A stretch of 64,000 nt of DNA from Streptomyces sp. SID13726 (GCF_010548375.1 NZ_JAAGLY010000005.1:248001-312000); one strand, 5' to 3'. Counted from the first letter of the stretch, positions 36,867-45,510 are shown. Notes: a model not told the origin generated them from the letters alone. Program-made: numbers and translations.

Positions 36867-38474
36867 TCAGGGCAGGGTGTTCCAGAAGCCGCAGTGGTGC
36901 CGAGCCGCCGCCGTACGGGTCGGGCCGATGCGGTCCGGTGCCAGGGACTGCACCGTCCGGCGCGGCCAGCGCGGGGCGCCGGTCCCGCTGACCCCGCCGG
37001 TCCCGCTGATCCCGCTGATCCGGTTGGGGTCGCCGGTGCGGGCGAAGCCGGTCCAGTAGTCGATCATCGTGTCGGCCAAGCGGTGTTGGGCCTCGGTCAT
37101 CGTGCGGGGACGGCCACCCAGGTCGAACAGGTAGGGGAGTTCGGCGGCGTGGGGTGCGCCGAGCGGGAAGGGTGGGGTGCCCGGGGTGAGCGGTGGGGCG
37201 TGTTCGTCGGCGAACTCGTAGCGCCATAGGGGGACTTGGCCGGTCAGGAGGTCGCCGGTGCGCAGTGTGGGACAGGCGAAGTTCGCGTCTCCGATGACCG
37301 CGCCGAACACCGGGCCGCCGTTCGACGAGGTGACCGGGTACGCGTGGACGATCGCCCTCGTGTGAGCCGGGTCGGGGAAGAAGGCGGCCACGACGTCCGG
37401 CCAGGTCTCGGGGGTCACGGGATTGCCGGCCTGGATGATGCCGGCGGCCCAGCCGTTGCCCTCGTCGTGGTTGCCGCCGATGAGGACGGGGATATGGCGG
37501 AAGCGTCCGGCGGCGAGGGCCGCCCCGGGGTCGAGGGGCAGCAACGGAGTGTCGTAGGCGGGCTGTTGGTCGGTGTCCTGTACGGCCAGCAGGCGGGAGA
37601 CCTTCGTCCCGCGTAGACAGGCGAGGACGTCCCGGGCGGCGGAGCAGCCGGCCTCGGCCGCGAACCGCGCGCCGGTCTCCCGTGCTGTGGACAGGGAGGT
37701 GGCGGAGGGGGCGAACGGCCGGTCCGGGCGGCCGGGGCACGGACCGCTCTGGATGATCGCCCGGTCGAAGAGCCCCGCGGCGGCGGGGGAGGCGAGCTGG
37801 GCGCAGACGCTGTAGCCGCCGGCCGACTCGCCGGCCAGGGTGACGTTGTGCGGGTCACCGCCGAAGGCGCCGATGCCGGCCCGCACCCAGCGAAGCGCCG
37901 CCTGCTGGTCGGCCAGGCCGAAGGTGCCGGAGCCGGGCAGGCCGGCGTGGGCGAGGAAACCGAGGGCGCCGAGGCGGTAGTTGACCGTGACGACCACGGC
38001 GTCGCCTCGGGTGGCCATGCGGTGGGCGTCGTAGGAGCTGCCCGCGCCGGTGGTGAAGCCGCCGCCGTGCAGCCAGACGATCACCGGCCGGGGGTGCCGT
38101 GGGTCGGTGGCCGGGGTGGTGACGTTCAGGTACAGACAGTCCTCGTCGGTGCTGCCGCCGGGCACCTCGCCGGCCGGCTGGGGGCAGGCGCTCGCGGGGC
38201 GGGTCGCGTCCCGGGTCTCGGTCCAGGGTTTCGCGGGGCGGGGTGGCGTCCAGCGCAGAGGGCCGACCGGGGGCGCCGCGTAGGGGATGCCGTCGAAGGT
38301 GCGGTAGCCGTCGTGGGCGACACCCCGCACCGGGCCGTCGTGGGTGCGGACCGTCGTGCCGACGGCGGGTGCGGCGGGCCGGGCCGTCCGCGGTACCGGC
38401 AGTGCGGGCCCGGCCGTGGCGAGCACGGCGGTCAGGGCGCAGGCCAGGGTGGTCAGGACACGGCGTGTGCTCAT
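36867..38474 (-). CDS. Secreted carboxylesterase (type B)
   Basis: The 535-aa protein begins with a Sec signal peptide (STRRVLTTLACALTAVLATA) and has the type-B carboxylesterase fold: the EDCLYLNVTTPA motif, the oxyanion HGGGFTTGAGSSYDA, the nucleophile in VTLAGESAGGYSVCAQLASP, and a catalytic His in PHAAELPYLFD. Cys pairs such as ASACPQ/EDC suggest disulfides. ATG 38474 is chosen because GGGGGAA lies just before it and it opens the signal peptide. The frame continues upstream through an array of tandem repeats, each with its own ribosome-site/ATG-like sequence. It converges on the pair-2 regulator. Confidence 0.88.
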   Translation of the reverse strand: MSTRRVLTTLACALTAVLATAGPALPVPRTARPAAPAVGTTVRTHDGPVRGVAHDGYRTFDGIPYAAPPVGPLRWTPPRPAKPWTETRDATRPASACPQPAGEVPGGSTDEDCLYLNVTTPATDPRHPRPVIVWLHGGGFTTGAGSSYDAHRMATRGDAVVVTVNYRLGALGFLAHAGLPGSGTFGLADQQAALRWVRAGIGAFGGDPHNVTLAGESAGGYSVCAQLASPAAAGLFDRAIIQSGPCPGRPDRPFAPSATSLSTARETGARFAAEAGCSAARDVLACLRGTKVSRLLAVQDTDQQPAYDTPLLPLDPGAALAAGRFRHIPVLIGGNHDEGNGWAAGIIQAGNPVTPETWPDVVAAFFPDPAHTRAIVHAYPVTSSNGGPVFGAVIGDANFACPTLRTGDLLTGQVPLWRYEFADEHAPPLTPGTPPFPLGAPHAAELPYLFDLGGRPRTMTEAQHRLADTMIDYWTGFARTGDPNRISGISGTGGVSGTGAPRWPRRTVQSLAPDRIGPTRTAAARHHCGFWNTLP

Positions 38475-38484
38475 GCGGTTCCCC

Positions 38485-38647
38485 CGTTCCATGGGGCTCC
38501 CCCTCGAAGAAGCTCTCCGTTCCATGGGGCTCCCCCTCAAGGAAGCTCTCCGTCCCATGGGCTCCCCTTCAAGGAGGCCCCCGTTCCACGGAGCTCCCCT
38601 CGAAGAAGCCCTCCGTTCCATGGGCGCCCCGCTTCAGGGAAGCCCTC
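38485..38647. repeat. Five-copy tandem repeat (31-34 bp) upstream of the carboxylesterase
   Basis: Copies lie at 38485-38517, 38518-38550, 38551-38581, 38582-38613 and 38614-38647. The unit reads CGTTCCATGGGGCTCCCCCT then CGAAGAAGCTCTC, with copies 3-5 diverged by small indels. On the minus strand each unit contains a GGGGAG-CCCC-ATG arrangement, resembling a ribosome site and start codon. The first two copies keep the reading frame of the esterase. There are no spacers, so this is not a CRISPR. Confidence 0.88.
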
Positions 38648-38680
38648 TCCTGCATGAACTCCCAGTCGTCACGGCCGCGT

Positions 38681-39319
38681 TCAGCTGCCGCCCATCCCGC
38701 CCTGGGCGGCGATCATGGTGGTGGGCAGATCGCGTACGGCCTGCTCCAGGCCGGGGGCGAGGGTGCCGAGTCGGCCGGTGCAGGCGTCGATGCGGTCCCG
38801 TAGCGCGCGGGCGTCCTGCCGTGAGACGACCGACCGGACCTTGCCGGCGGCGGCCAGCGCCGACAGGGCGGCGTCGGCGGCGGGGATGTCGGCGACGGGT
38901 GTGGCACCGTGCAGGACGGCCGCCATCCGCTCGCGCTCCGCCCGGAGCACGGCCGGGTCGGACACCGTCACCCGTCGGCCACCCCGGCGGAGCCGGGACG
39001 CCTCGACGGTGAGCAGCCCCTGTGCGGCCAGCCGGTCCTCCACGGCCGCCAGGGTCTGCCCGCGATCCCGCCTGACCAGCTGTTTCCAGCCGTGCCCCGG
39101 CGCCTGGCGCAGCACCTCGTCCAGCACGGGATCCCCCGTCGATCCCGTCCCGGCCACCGTGACGCTCCCGCCGCCGGTCTCGGTCAGCCGCCCGCGCAGC
39201 GCGAGTTCGGCCAGGGCGGCGGCCCGCACGAGCAGCCCGGTCCGGGAGCGGTCGTAGGGCCCCCGGGCCTGCTCGTCATGGGCGAGCAGATACATGCGGT
39301 GGTGGAGCGATGCGGTCAT
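38681..39319 (-). CDS. GPP34 (Golgi phosphoprotein 3-like) family protein
   Basis: A 212-aa protein of the GPP34 family, common in Streptomyces. It opens TASLHHRMYLLAHDEQARGP and follows with a helical bundle: TGLLVRAAALAELALRGRLT, DPVLDEVLRQ, and the C-terminal RVTVSDPAVLRAERERMAAV and AADAALSALAAAGKVRSVVS. Eukaryotic homologues bind phosphatidylinositol-4-phosphate; bacterial roles are unknown. The ATG at 39319 fits the usual N-terminus, though no good ribosome site is seen; the frame runs on to 39418. It lies between the repeat array and the third two-component pair. Confidence 0.82.
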   Translation of the reverse strand: MTASLHHRMYLLAHDEQARGPYDRSRTGLLVRAAALAELALRGRLTETGGGSVTVAGTGSTGDPVLDEVLRQAPGHGWKQLVRRDRGQTLAAVEDRLAAQGLLTVEASRLRRGGRRVTVSDPAVLRAERERMAAVLHGATPVADIPAADAALSALAAAGKVRSVVSRQDARALRDRIDACTGRLGTLAPGLEQAVRDLPTTMIAAQGGMGGS

Positions 39320-39407
39320 GGTGACGACGCTACGGCCGGGTACCGCGCCCGGAGATCGGCCGCGCGGACGGATCCGGTCTGGGAGCCCAGGAGGAGCGGC
39401 GCGGTCT

Positions 39408-39425
39408 CTCCTCCTCAAGGAGGAG
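39408..39425 (-). terminator. Hairpin downstream of response regulator pair 3
   Basis: CTCCTCCT (39408-39415) and AGGAGGAG (39418-39425) pair across a two-base turn, 18 nt after the regulator stop on the minus strand. A short direct copy AGGAGGAGCGG also occurs at 39389-39399. It is a possible weak terminator; there is no U tract. Confidence 0.4.
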
Positions 39426-39442
39426 CGGTTGCCGAGCGGCGC

Positions 39443-40102
39443 TCAGGGGTGGCGCGGCCGTACGAGACCGTGGTCGTAGGCGGCGACCACGGCCTGCACC
39501 CGGTCCCGGAGGCCCAGTTTGCGCAGCACGGCGGTGACGTGGTTCTTGACGGTGGCCTCGGACAGGCCCAGGCGTCCGGCGATCTCTGCGTTCGACAGCG
39601 CCTGTCCGATCAGGACGAGGACCTCGCGTTCCCGGCCGGTCAGGCCCTCCAGGCCGGCGGGCGGCGGCAGGTCGGGCGCGGTGCGCAGGAACCGGTCCAG
39701 GACGCGGCGGGTCACCGACGGTGCCAGCAGCGCGTCCCCGCGGGCGGTGAGGCGGATGGCGTCCACGAGTTCGGCGGGCCGGATGTCCTTCAGCAGGAAC
39801 CCGCTGGCCCCGGCACGCAGCGCGGCGACCACATGCGCGTCCAGATCCCAGGTGGTCAGCACGAGCACCCGGGCCGGGCTGCCGCAGTCGACGATCCGCC
39901 GGGTCGCCTCGATGCCGTCCAGCACGGGCATCCGTACGTCCATCAGCACCACGTCCGGCCGGGCCGCCCGCGTCAGCCGCACGGCCTCCTGGCCGTCGGA
40001 CGCCTCGCCGATCACCTCCAGGTCCTCCCGGGCGTCGATGATCATCCGGAAGCCGGTACGCACCAGGACCTGGTCGTCGGCCACCACCACGCGAAGGGTC
40101 AC
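39443..40102 (-). CDS. NarL/LuxR-type response regulator, pair 3
   Basis: The 219-aa regulator has a receiver with VVVADDQVLVRTGFRMIIDA, phosphorylation Asp in DVVLMDVRMPVLDGIEATRR, the Lys in FLLKDIRPAE, and a C-terminal LuxR HTH (GLTGREREVLVLIGQALSNA, SEATVKNHVTAVLRKLGL). It is more distant from the other two regulators in the window. Its start overlaps the kinase stop by 4 nt, so the pair is coupled; the kinase is upstream on the minus strand. Confidence 0.93.
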   Translation of the reverse strand: MTLRVVVADDQVLVRTGFRMIIDAREDLEVIGEASDGQEAVRLTRAARPDVVLMDVRMPVLDGIEATRRIVDCGSPARVLVLTTWDLDAHVVAALRAGASGFLLKDIRPAELVDAIRLTARGDALLAPSVTRRVLDRFLRTAPDLPPPAGLEGLTGREREVLVLIGQALSNAEIAGRLGLSEATVKNHVTAVLRKLGLRDRVQAVVAAYDHGLVRPRHP

Positions 40103-41271
40103 GACTCATACTCTCTCGGCAGCTCCGCCTCCACCGCGAACCCGCCCCCGGCCGCGCGCCCCGCGCGACGGCCGCCGCCCAGCATCCGGACCCGCTCCCG
40201 CATGCCCGCCAGGCCGCGCCCCGCGCCCGCTCCGGCGGAACGGGCCGGTGGGGTACGGCCGTTGTCGGCCACGACGATCCGGATCCGGTCCCCGTCGGCC
40301 GTCACCGACAGGCGTACCTCGTCGGCGCCGACGGCGTGCCGCAGCGTGTTGGTCAGGGCCTCCTGGACGATCCGGTACGCCGCCAGGTCCACCGCCGCCG
40401 GCAGCCCGTCGGCCGGTACGCCGTCACGGTGGAGGCGGACGGCGACCCCGGCCGCGCGTACGGCGTCGGCCAGTTCGTCCAGCCGGGCCAGACCCGGCCG
40501 CGGGGCGGGTCCCGCCTGGTCCGGGCCCTCCGCGTCCTCGGGGCGGAACGCCCGCAGCAGCAGCCGGAGTTCGTCCAGTGCGGACCGCCCCGCGCTCTCG
40601 ATGGCCCGCAACGACCGGCGGGCCTGGTCGGGTCGCGCGGTGAAGACGTCCTCGGCGGCGGCCGCCTGGATGATCATCACGGACAGCGTGTGGGCCACCA
40701 CGTCGTGCACCTCGCGGGCGATCCGGGCGCGTTCCTCCGCGACCGCCCGCCGGGTCTCCGCCGCCGTCCGGGCCCGCTGCGCCGCGCGCCACTGTCCCGC
40801 GGTCCACGCCAGGAGCACCGCCAGCAGACAGACCGCCACGCCGCCCGGCCCGCCGGAGACGAACCCGAGCGCGGCCAGGGCGCACATCCCCGCCAGGGCC
40901 ACCACCGAGACCCGTCTCGACCGCGTGGCCGACAGCACGCACAGGGCGACCTGCGCCGCGAGCAGCGCCCCCGTCAACGTCACCGCGGGCAGCAGCGCCC
41001 ACACCCCGACACCCGTCAGCACACCCACGCCCAGTACGGCGAGCGGCCGGCGCAGTACCCACCGCAGGGCACCGGCCTGCGCCGCGACCAGGGCCAGTGC
41101 CACGGCGAGCCGCCAGCCCCGGCCCGCGCCGACGGTGATCACCGAGGTGCCGAGCACGCCGAGCACCAGGACGGCCGACCCGCACCACAGCGTCCGGACC
41201 GCCCGCGCCGACGGAGCGCTCCCCGCCGCGTCCTCGGTCACCTCGTCCGGCAGGCCCGTGTCCCGGTTCAC
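40099..41271 (-). CDS. Sensor histidine kinase (HisKA_3 type), pair 3
   Basis: The 390-aa kinase has an N-terminal region of five or six membrane helices (residues 25-165), the phosphoacceptor AEERARIAREVHDVVAHTLS (His in EVHD), and a GHKL ATPase domain with YRIVQEALTNTLRHAVGADE, the G1 region VVADNGRT and a glycine-rich GAGRGLAGMRERVRML. This is the DesK/NarX-like layout of actinobacteria. It is divergent from the P450 gene with a 74-bp gap, so the two might share control. Confidence 0.91.
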   Translation of the reverse strand: MNRDTGLPDEVTEDAAGSAPSARAVRTLWCGSAVLVLGVLGTSVITVGAGRGWRLAVALALVAAQAGALRWVLRRPLAVLGVGVLTGVGVWALLPAVTLTGALLAAQVALCVLSATRSRRVSVVALAGMCALAALGFVSGGPGGVAVCLLAVLLAWTAGQWRAAQRARTAAETRRAVAEERARIAREVHDVVAHTLSVMIIQAAAAEDVFTARPDQARRSLRAIESAGRSALDELRLLLRAFRPEDAEGPDQAGPAPRPGLARLDELADAVRAAGVAVRLHRDGVPADGLPAAVDLAAYRIVQEALTNTLRHAVGADEVRLSVTADGDRIRIVVADNGRTPPARSAGAGAGRGLAGMRERVRMLGGGRRAGRAAGGGFAVEAELPREYES

Positions 41272-41345
41272 ATCCCGACCCTACCCAGCGGGGCGGCAGG
41301 CGTCCCCCCTGGTCAGCGGCGGGTCTCCCGGGCTAGCGTCCCCGC

Positions 41346-42551
41346 ATGGCAGCCTTCGATCCCTGGGACCCGGCGTTCCTCGCCGACCCGTACCCCGCCT
41401 ACGCCGAGCTGCGTGCCAAGGGCCGTGTGCAGTACTTCGAGCCGACCGACCAGTGGCTCGTCCCCCACCACGCGGACGTCTCCGCGCTGCTCAGGGACCG
41501 CAGGCTCGGCCGGACCTACCAGCACCGCTTCTCCCACGAGGACTTCGGGCGTACGGCGCCCCCGGCCGAGCACGAGCCGTTCCACACGCTCAACGACCAC
41601 GGGATGCTCGATCTGGAGCCGCCGGACCACACCCGGATCAGGCGGCTGGTGTCGAAGGCGTTCACCCCGCGCACGGTCGAGCGGCTGAAGCCGTACGTGA
41701 CCGGGCTGGCCGGTGAGCTGGTGGACCGGCTCGTGGCGGAGGGCGGTGGCGATCTGCTCACCGATGTCGCCGAGCCGCTTCCCGTCGCCGTGATCGCCGA
41801 GATGCTGGGCATCCCGGAGGCGGACCGGGCTCCGCTGCGGCCCTGGTCGGCGGACATCTGCGGGATGTACGAGCTGAACCCGCCGCAGGACGTGGCGGAA
41901 CGTGCGGTGCGGGCGTCGGTCGAGTTCTCCGCGTACCTGCTGGAGCTGATCGCCGAGCGGCGCAAGGAGCCCGGCGACGACCTGATCTCCGGGCTCATCG
42001 CCGCGTACGACGAGGGGGACCGGCTCACCGAGCAGGAGATGATCTCCACCTGCGTGCTGCTGCTCAACGCCGGTCACGAGGCCACCGTGAACGCCACGGT
42101 CAACGGCTGGTACGCCCTGTTCCGCAACCCGGACCAGCTGGCCGCGCTGCGCGCCGACCACTCCCTCGTCCCCCGGGCCGTCGAGGAGCTCATGCGCTAC
42201 GACACCCCGCTCCAGCTCTTCGAGCGCTGGGTCCTGGACGACATCGAGGTCGACGGCACGACCGTCCCGAGGGGCGCCGAGATCGCCATGCTCTTCGGCT
42301 CCGCCAACCACGACCCCGAGGTGTTCCGCGACCCCGAGCGCCTCGACCTCACCCGCGCGGACAACCCGCACATCTCCTTCAGCGCCGGCATCCACTACTG
42401 CATCGGCGCCCCCCTGGCCCGCATCGAACTCGCCGCGTCCATGACCGCCGTACTGGAGAAGGCGCCGACCCTCACCCTGGCGACGGAACCGCGGCGCAAG
42501 CCGAACTTCGTGATCCGGGGGCTGGAGGGGCTGCGGGTCGAAGTCGTGTGA
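41346..42551 (+). CDS. Cytochrome P450
   Basis: The 401-aa bacterial class I P450 has all structural hallmarks: the K-helix ExxR in VEELMRYDTPLQLFERWV, and the haem loop FSAGIHYCIGAPLARIE with the Cys thiolate ligand. The I-helix reads LLLNAGHEATVNATVNGW, so the usual Thr after the acidic residue (AGHET/DT) is Ala, followed by Thr. The sequence resembles CYP107-type enzymes that hydroxylate macrolides or fatty-acid-like substrates; the substrate is unknown. No ferredoxin gene is adjacent. ATG 41346 opens 74 bp from the divergent kinase. Confidence 0.93.
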   Translation: MAAFDPWDPAFLADPYPAYAELRAKGRVQYFEPTDQWLVPHHADVSALLRDRRLGRTYQHRFSHEDFGRTAPPAEHEPFHTLNDHGMLDLEPPDHTRIRRLVSKAFTPRTVERLKPYVTGLAGELVDRLVAEGGGDLLTDVAEPLPVAVIAEMLGIPEADRAPLRPWSADICGMYELNPPQDVAERAVRASVEFSAYLLELIAERRKEPGDDLISGLIAAYDEGDRLTEQEMISTCVLLLNAGHEATVNATVNGWYALFRNPDQLAALRADHSLVPRAVEELMRYDTPLQLFERWVLDDIEVDGTTVPRGAEIAMLFGSANHDPEVFRDPERLDLTRADNPHISFSAGIHYCIGAPLARIELAASMTAVLEKAPTLTLATEPRRKPNFVIRGLEGLRVEVV

Positions 42552-42572
42552 TCCGTGGGCGGCTCCGCCGGT

Positions 42573-42821
42573 TCACCCCCGCCGCCGTCCCGCCGCCCGG
42601 ACCAGCAACGTGAACACCAGCAGCGGCAGAAAGGCCCCGCCCAGTACCACCAACGGCAGCTCCGTGAACAGGACCGTGAGGTCCATGCCCTCGTTCTCGA
42701 AGCCGCCGCCCAGGTGGCGCTGGGTGCGGGGCATGGCCAGCCACAGCGCGGGGCCCGCGGTCGCGCCCACCGCCGACAGCGCGCAGCCTGCGCAGGTCAG
42801 TCCGTCCATGCTCCGCTTCAT
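42573..42821 (-). CDS. Small two-helix membrane protein
   Basis: An 82-aa product with two hydrophobic segments: LTCAGCALSAVGATAGPALW (with a CAGC motif) and LTVLFTELPLVVLGGAFLPL. It ends in a basic RAAGRRRG, typical of an inside C-terminus. It converges on the P450 gene and lies just downstream of the duplicated end of the ABC permease. No family recognised; codon use looks coding, but confidence is moderate. Confidence 0.55.
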   Translation of the reverse strand: MKRSMDGLTCAGCALSAVGATAGPALWLAMPRTQRHLGGGFENEGMDLTVLFTELPLVVLGGAFLPLLVFTLLVRAAGRRRG

Positions 42822-42852
42822 GCAGGGAGAGACGGGCTTTTCCGGTCAGTGG

Positions 42853-43058
42853 TTCATGCGGTCGGGGCTCGGCGGAGCAGTCCTGTCGGGCCCGCGGCGA
42901 CCAGTACCGCCGGTCCGGGGTTCATGCGGTCAGGCCCCGGTGCCGCAGTCCCGTCGGGCTCGCCGAGCCCCCGGCGACCAGCACCACCGGTCCGCGGTTC
43001 ATGTCGTCATGTCCCGGCGCCGCAACCCCACCAGCCCCCCGGCGACCAGCACCACCGC
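42853..43058. repeat. Tandem triplication of the ABC-permease 3' end
   Basis: Three imperfect copies of a unit starting TTCATG and ending in a GGCGACCAGTACCGCCGGTC-like sequence lie at 42853-42920, 42921-42997 and 42998 to about 43058. The last is the real end of the permease gene (minus strand, coding VVLVAGG and the stop). The other two are diverged pseudo-copies placed downstream, which can be read as alternative permease C-termini in shifted frames. Confidence 0.8.
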
Positions 43059-44567
43059 GAGTGCGAGCAGTGTCAGGACCGGTGGCCAGTTCATCGCGTC
43101 GCCCGGCAGCTTCGGGAGGTGGCCGAAGGGGGAGAGGTTCAGGACGGACCGGGGTGCGTTCAGGGCGGGGCCCACCCAGCCGATCAGCAGGGCCGCTCCG
43201 GCGAGCGCCCAGGCCAGCGGAGCGACCCGGGGGAAGAGGCCGTACAGGAGGACCGTCAGGCCGCCGATCACCCAGACCGCCGGGAGCTGGACCAGGCAGC
43301 CGCCCAGGACGGGGCCGGTCTCCTTGCCGTAGCCGACCGCGAAGCCGAGGCCCGCGAGCAGCATGATCAGGGCGGAGCCGGCGAACGCGATGGTCAGGTG
43401 GCCGGCGGCCCAGCGCAGCCGGCCGACCGCGTTGGCCAGCACCGGTTCCGCCCGCATCGAGGTCTCCTCGCCGTGCAGCCGCAGGACCGAGGCGACGACG
43501 TACAGCGCGGCGATCAGGCCGAGCATCCCGGTCATCGAGGCGAGGAAGGCGTCCGTGATGCCGGACTGCCCGCCCATCCGCTCGAAGATCTCGCGGGCCT
43601 GTTCGTTGTCGCCGACGATGTCGGCCACGCCGTCCGTGAGGCCGCCGTAGACCACCCCGGCCAGGAAGAAGCCGATCGACCAGCCGAGCACACCGCCCCG
43701 CTGGAGCCGCCAGGCCAGCGCACCCGCCGTACGCAGGCGGCCGGACGCGGGTCCCGGGCGGGTCGGCACGAAGCTCATGCCCACGTCCCGGCGCCCGGCG
43801 AGGACGTACGCCAGCGCGCCCTGGCCCACGATCGCCGCCGCGAACAGCAGCAGCACCCACCAGCGTTCGCCCGCGAAGGGGCGCAACTGCGACAGCCAGC
43901 CCAGCGGCGACAGCCACGACCACACCGACGCGCCGGAGACCGAGACCGAGTCCCCCGCCGCCCGCAGCACGAAGGCCGCGCCCAGCAGCCCGGCCGTCAG
44001 CCCCCGTGTCAGCCGCGCGCTCTCCGTGAGCTGTGCGACGATCGCCGCCATCGTGGCGAAGACCATGCCGACGGCGGCCAGCCCCAGGCCGAACGCCAGG
44101 GCGCCGACGGCCCCTTGGGCCGCGAGCCCCGCCGTCACCAGCAGTGCGAGTACGCCGTTCGCGACGGCCGCCGCCAGCAGCGCCGCCGTCAGTGAGGCCC
44201 GCCGCCCCACCACACCCGACGAGATCAGCTCCTGCCGTCCGCTCTCCTCCTCGTCCCGGGTGTGGCGTACGACGACGAGGAGACCGGTGACGGCGGCGAG
44301 CGCGCCCGCGTAGACGCCGACCCGCCAGGCGGTGAGCGCGCCGAGGGAGTCGTCGAAGACCGGGCCGATCAGCGCGCGCAGCGAGGAGTTGGCGGCGACC
44401 TGGTCCAGCAGGTCGGTGCGCTCGGCGGCGGTGCCGTACAGGCCCTTGAGGGTGTTCGGCATGGACAGCACCATCAGGGCGTTCACCGCCACCCACACCG
44501 GGATCATCAGCCGGTCGCGGCGCAGGTTGAAGCGGAGCAGCACACCGGTGCCCACGAGCGAGGTCAT
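42999..44567 (-). CDS. ABC exporter permease (tetronasin-resistance type)
   Basis: The 522-aa polytopic permease has about twelve helices. It starts TSLVGTGVLLRFNLRRDRLM, has a cytosolic VRHTRDEEESGRQELISSGV loop, and shows GETSMRAEPVLANAVGRLRW-type coupling segments seen in TnrB3-like exporters. With the ATPase it should export a drug or lipid-like compound. ATG 44567 overlaps the ATPase stop as ATGA. Two diverged copies of its last about 70 bp lie directly downstream. Confidence 0.88.
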   Translation of the reverse strand: MTSLVGTGVLLRFNLRRDRLMIPVWVAVNALMVLSMPNTLKGLYGTAAERTDLLDQVAANSSLRALIGPVFDDSLGALTAWRVGVYAGALAAVTGLLVVVRHTRDEEESGRQELISSGVVGRRASLTAALLAAAVANGVLALLVTAGLAAQGAVGALAFGLGLAAVGMVFATMAAIVAQLTESARLTRGLTAGLLGAAFVLRAAGDSVSVSGASVWSWLSPLGWLSQLRPFAGERWWVLLLFAAAIVGQGALAYVLAGRRDVGMSFVPTRPGPASGRLRTAGALAWRLQRGGVLGWSIGFFLAGVVYGGLTDGVADIVGDNEQAREIFERMGGQSGITDAFLASMTGMLGLIAALYVVASVLRLHGEETSMRAEPVLANAVGRLRWAAGHLTIAFAGSALIMLLAGLGFAVGYGKETGPVLGGCLVQLPAVWVIGGLTVLLYGLFPRVAPLAWALAGAALLIGWVGPALNAPRSVLNLSPFGHLPKLPGDAMNWPPVLTLLALAVVLVAGGLVGLRRRDMTT

Positions 44568-45460
44568 GACGCCACCTCCTCGTCCTGGTAGTGGCGCAGG
44601 AACAGCTCCTCCAGCGTCGGCGGCGTCGACGTCAGCGAGCGCACGCCCGACTCGGTCAACGACCGCAGTACGGCGTCGAGTCGGTCGGTGTCGACCTGGA
44701 GCCGGACCCGGTGGCCCTGGACGTCGAGGTCGTGGACGCCGGGCAGTGCGGCCAACCCGTTGGGGGCGCCCGCCAGTTCGGCCGTGACGCTGGTGCGGGT
44801 GAGGTGGCGCAGATCGGCGAGCGAGCCCGTCTCGACCGTACGGCCGCTCCGGATGATGCTCACCCGGTCGCACAACTCCTCGACCTCGCTGAGGATGTGG
44901 GAGGAGAGCAGGACCGTACGGCCGCGCTCGCGCTCCTCCTCGACGCAGCGCTGGAAGACCTCCTCCATCAGCGGGTCGAGGCCCGAGGTCGGCTCGTCCA
45001 GGATCAGCAGGTCCACGTCCGAGGCGAACGCGGCGACCAGGGCCACCTTCTGCCGGTTGCCCTTGGAGTAGGTGCGGCCCTTCTTGGTCGGGTCCAGCTC
45101 GAAGCGCTCGATCAGGTCGGCACGCCGGGTGGCGGAGAGGCCGCCGCGCAGTCGGCCGTAGAGGTCGATGACCTCGCCGCCGGAGAGGTTGCGCCACAGC
45201 GTCACGTCCCCCGGGACGTAGGCGATCCTGCGGTGCACCTCGACGGCGTCCGCCCACGGGTCGCGGCCGAGGACCTGCGCGGCGCCGGAGTCGGCGCGCA
45301 GCAGGCCGAGCAGGACGCGGATGGTGGTGGACTTCCCGGCGCCGTTGGGGCCGAGGAAGCCGTGCACCTCGCCGGTGGTCACCTCCAGGTCGAGGCCGTC
45401 GAGCGCGTGGGTGGAGCCGAACGACTTGTGGAGCCCGGAGACCGTGATTGCCTTCGTCAT
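44564..45460 (-). CDS. ABC exporter ATP-binding protein
   Basis: The 298-aa ATPase has Walker A GPNGAGKSTTI, the Q-loop region, signature YSKGNRQKVALVAAFASDVD (instead of LSGGQ), Walker B LLILDEPTSGLDPLM and switch His in VLLSSHILSEVEELC. A C-terminal extension (about 215-298) is typical of DrrA/TnrB2-like exporter ATPases. It forms a two-gene operon with the permease and is divergent from the GbsR/MarR regulator across a 74-bp region with a candidate operator. Confidence 0.93.
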   Translation of the reverse strand: MTKAITVSGLHKSFGSTHALDGLDLEVTTGEVHGFLGPNGAGKSTTIRVLLGLLRADSGAAQVLGRDPWADAVEVHRRIAYVPGDVTLWRNLSGGEVIDLYGRLRGGLSATRRADLIERFELDPTKKGRTYSKGNRQKVALVAAFASDVDLLILDEPTSGLDPLMEEVFQRCVEEERERGRTVLLSSHILSEVEELCDRVSIIRSGRTVETGSLADLRHLTRTSVTAELAGAPNGLAALPGVHDLDVQGHRVRLQVDTDRLDAVLRSLTESGVRSLTSTPPTLEELFLRHYQDEEVAS

Positions 45461-45471
45461 GGTTCTGAACG

Positions 45472-45510
45472 TACGCTTCTTTCAGAAAATTGTGAAGTTA
45501 AGGAAGCGTA
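45472..45510. promoter_or_regulatory. Candidate operator between the ABC exporter and its GbsR/MarR regulator
   Basis: TACGCTTCTT (45472-45481) and AGGAAGCGTA (45501-45510) form an inverted repeat with one mismatch. Both half-sites lie inside the 74-bp divergent spacer, which is also the most AT-rich part (CAGAAAATTGTGAAGTTA). The placement fits a site where the divergent regulator represses both promoters. This is inference. Confidence 0.55.

Noticed and set aside
38485..38647. Possible CRISPR array
   Set aside because: Units are directly adjacent without unique spacers and there are no cas genes.
38344..39012. Plus-strand frame reading the tandem repeat as 11-residue units (RSMGLPLEEAL)
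   Set aside because: It overlaps two well-supported minus-strand genes at both ends and has no start signal; the periodic peptide follows from the DNA repeat.
42555..44195. Plus-strand frame opposite the ABC permease
   Set aside because: It is Gln/Arg/Gly-rich shadow sequence; the minus strand encodes a membrane protein coupled to an ATPase.
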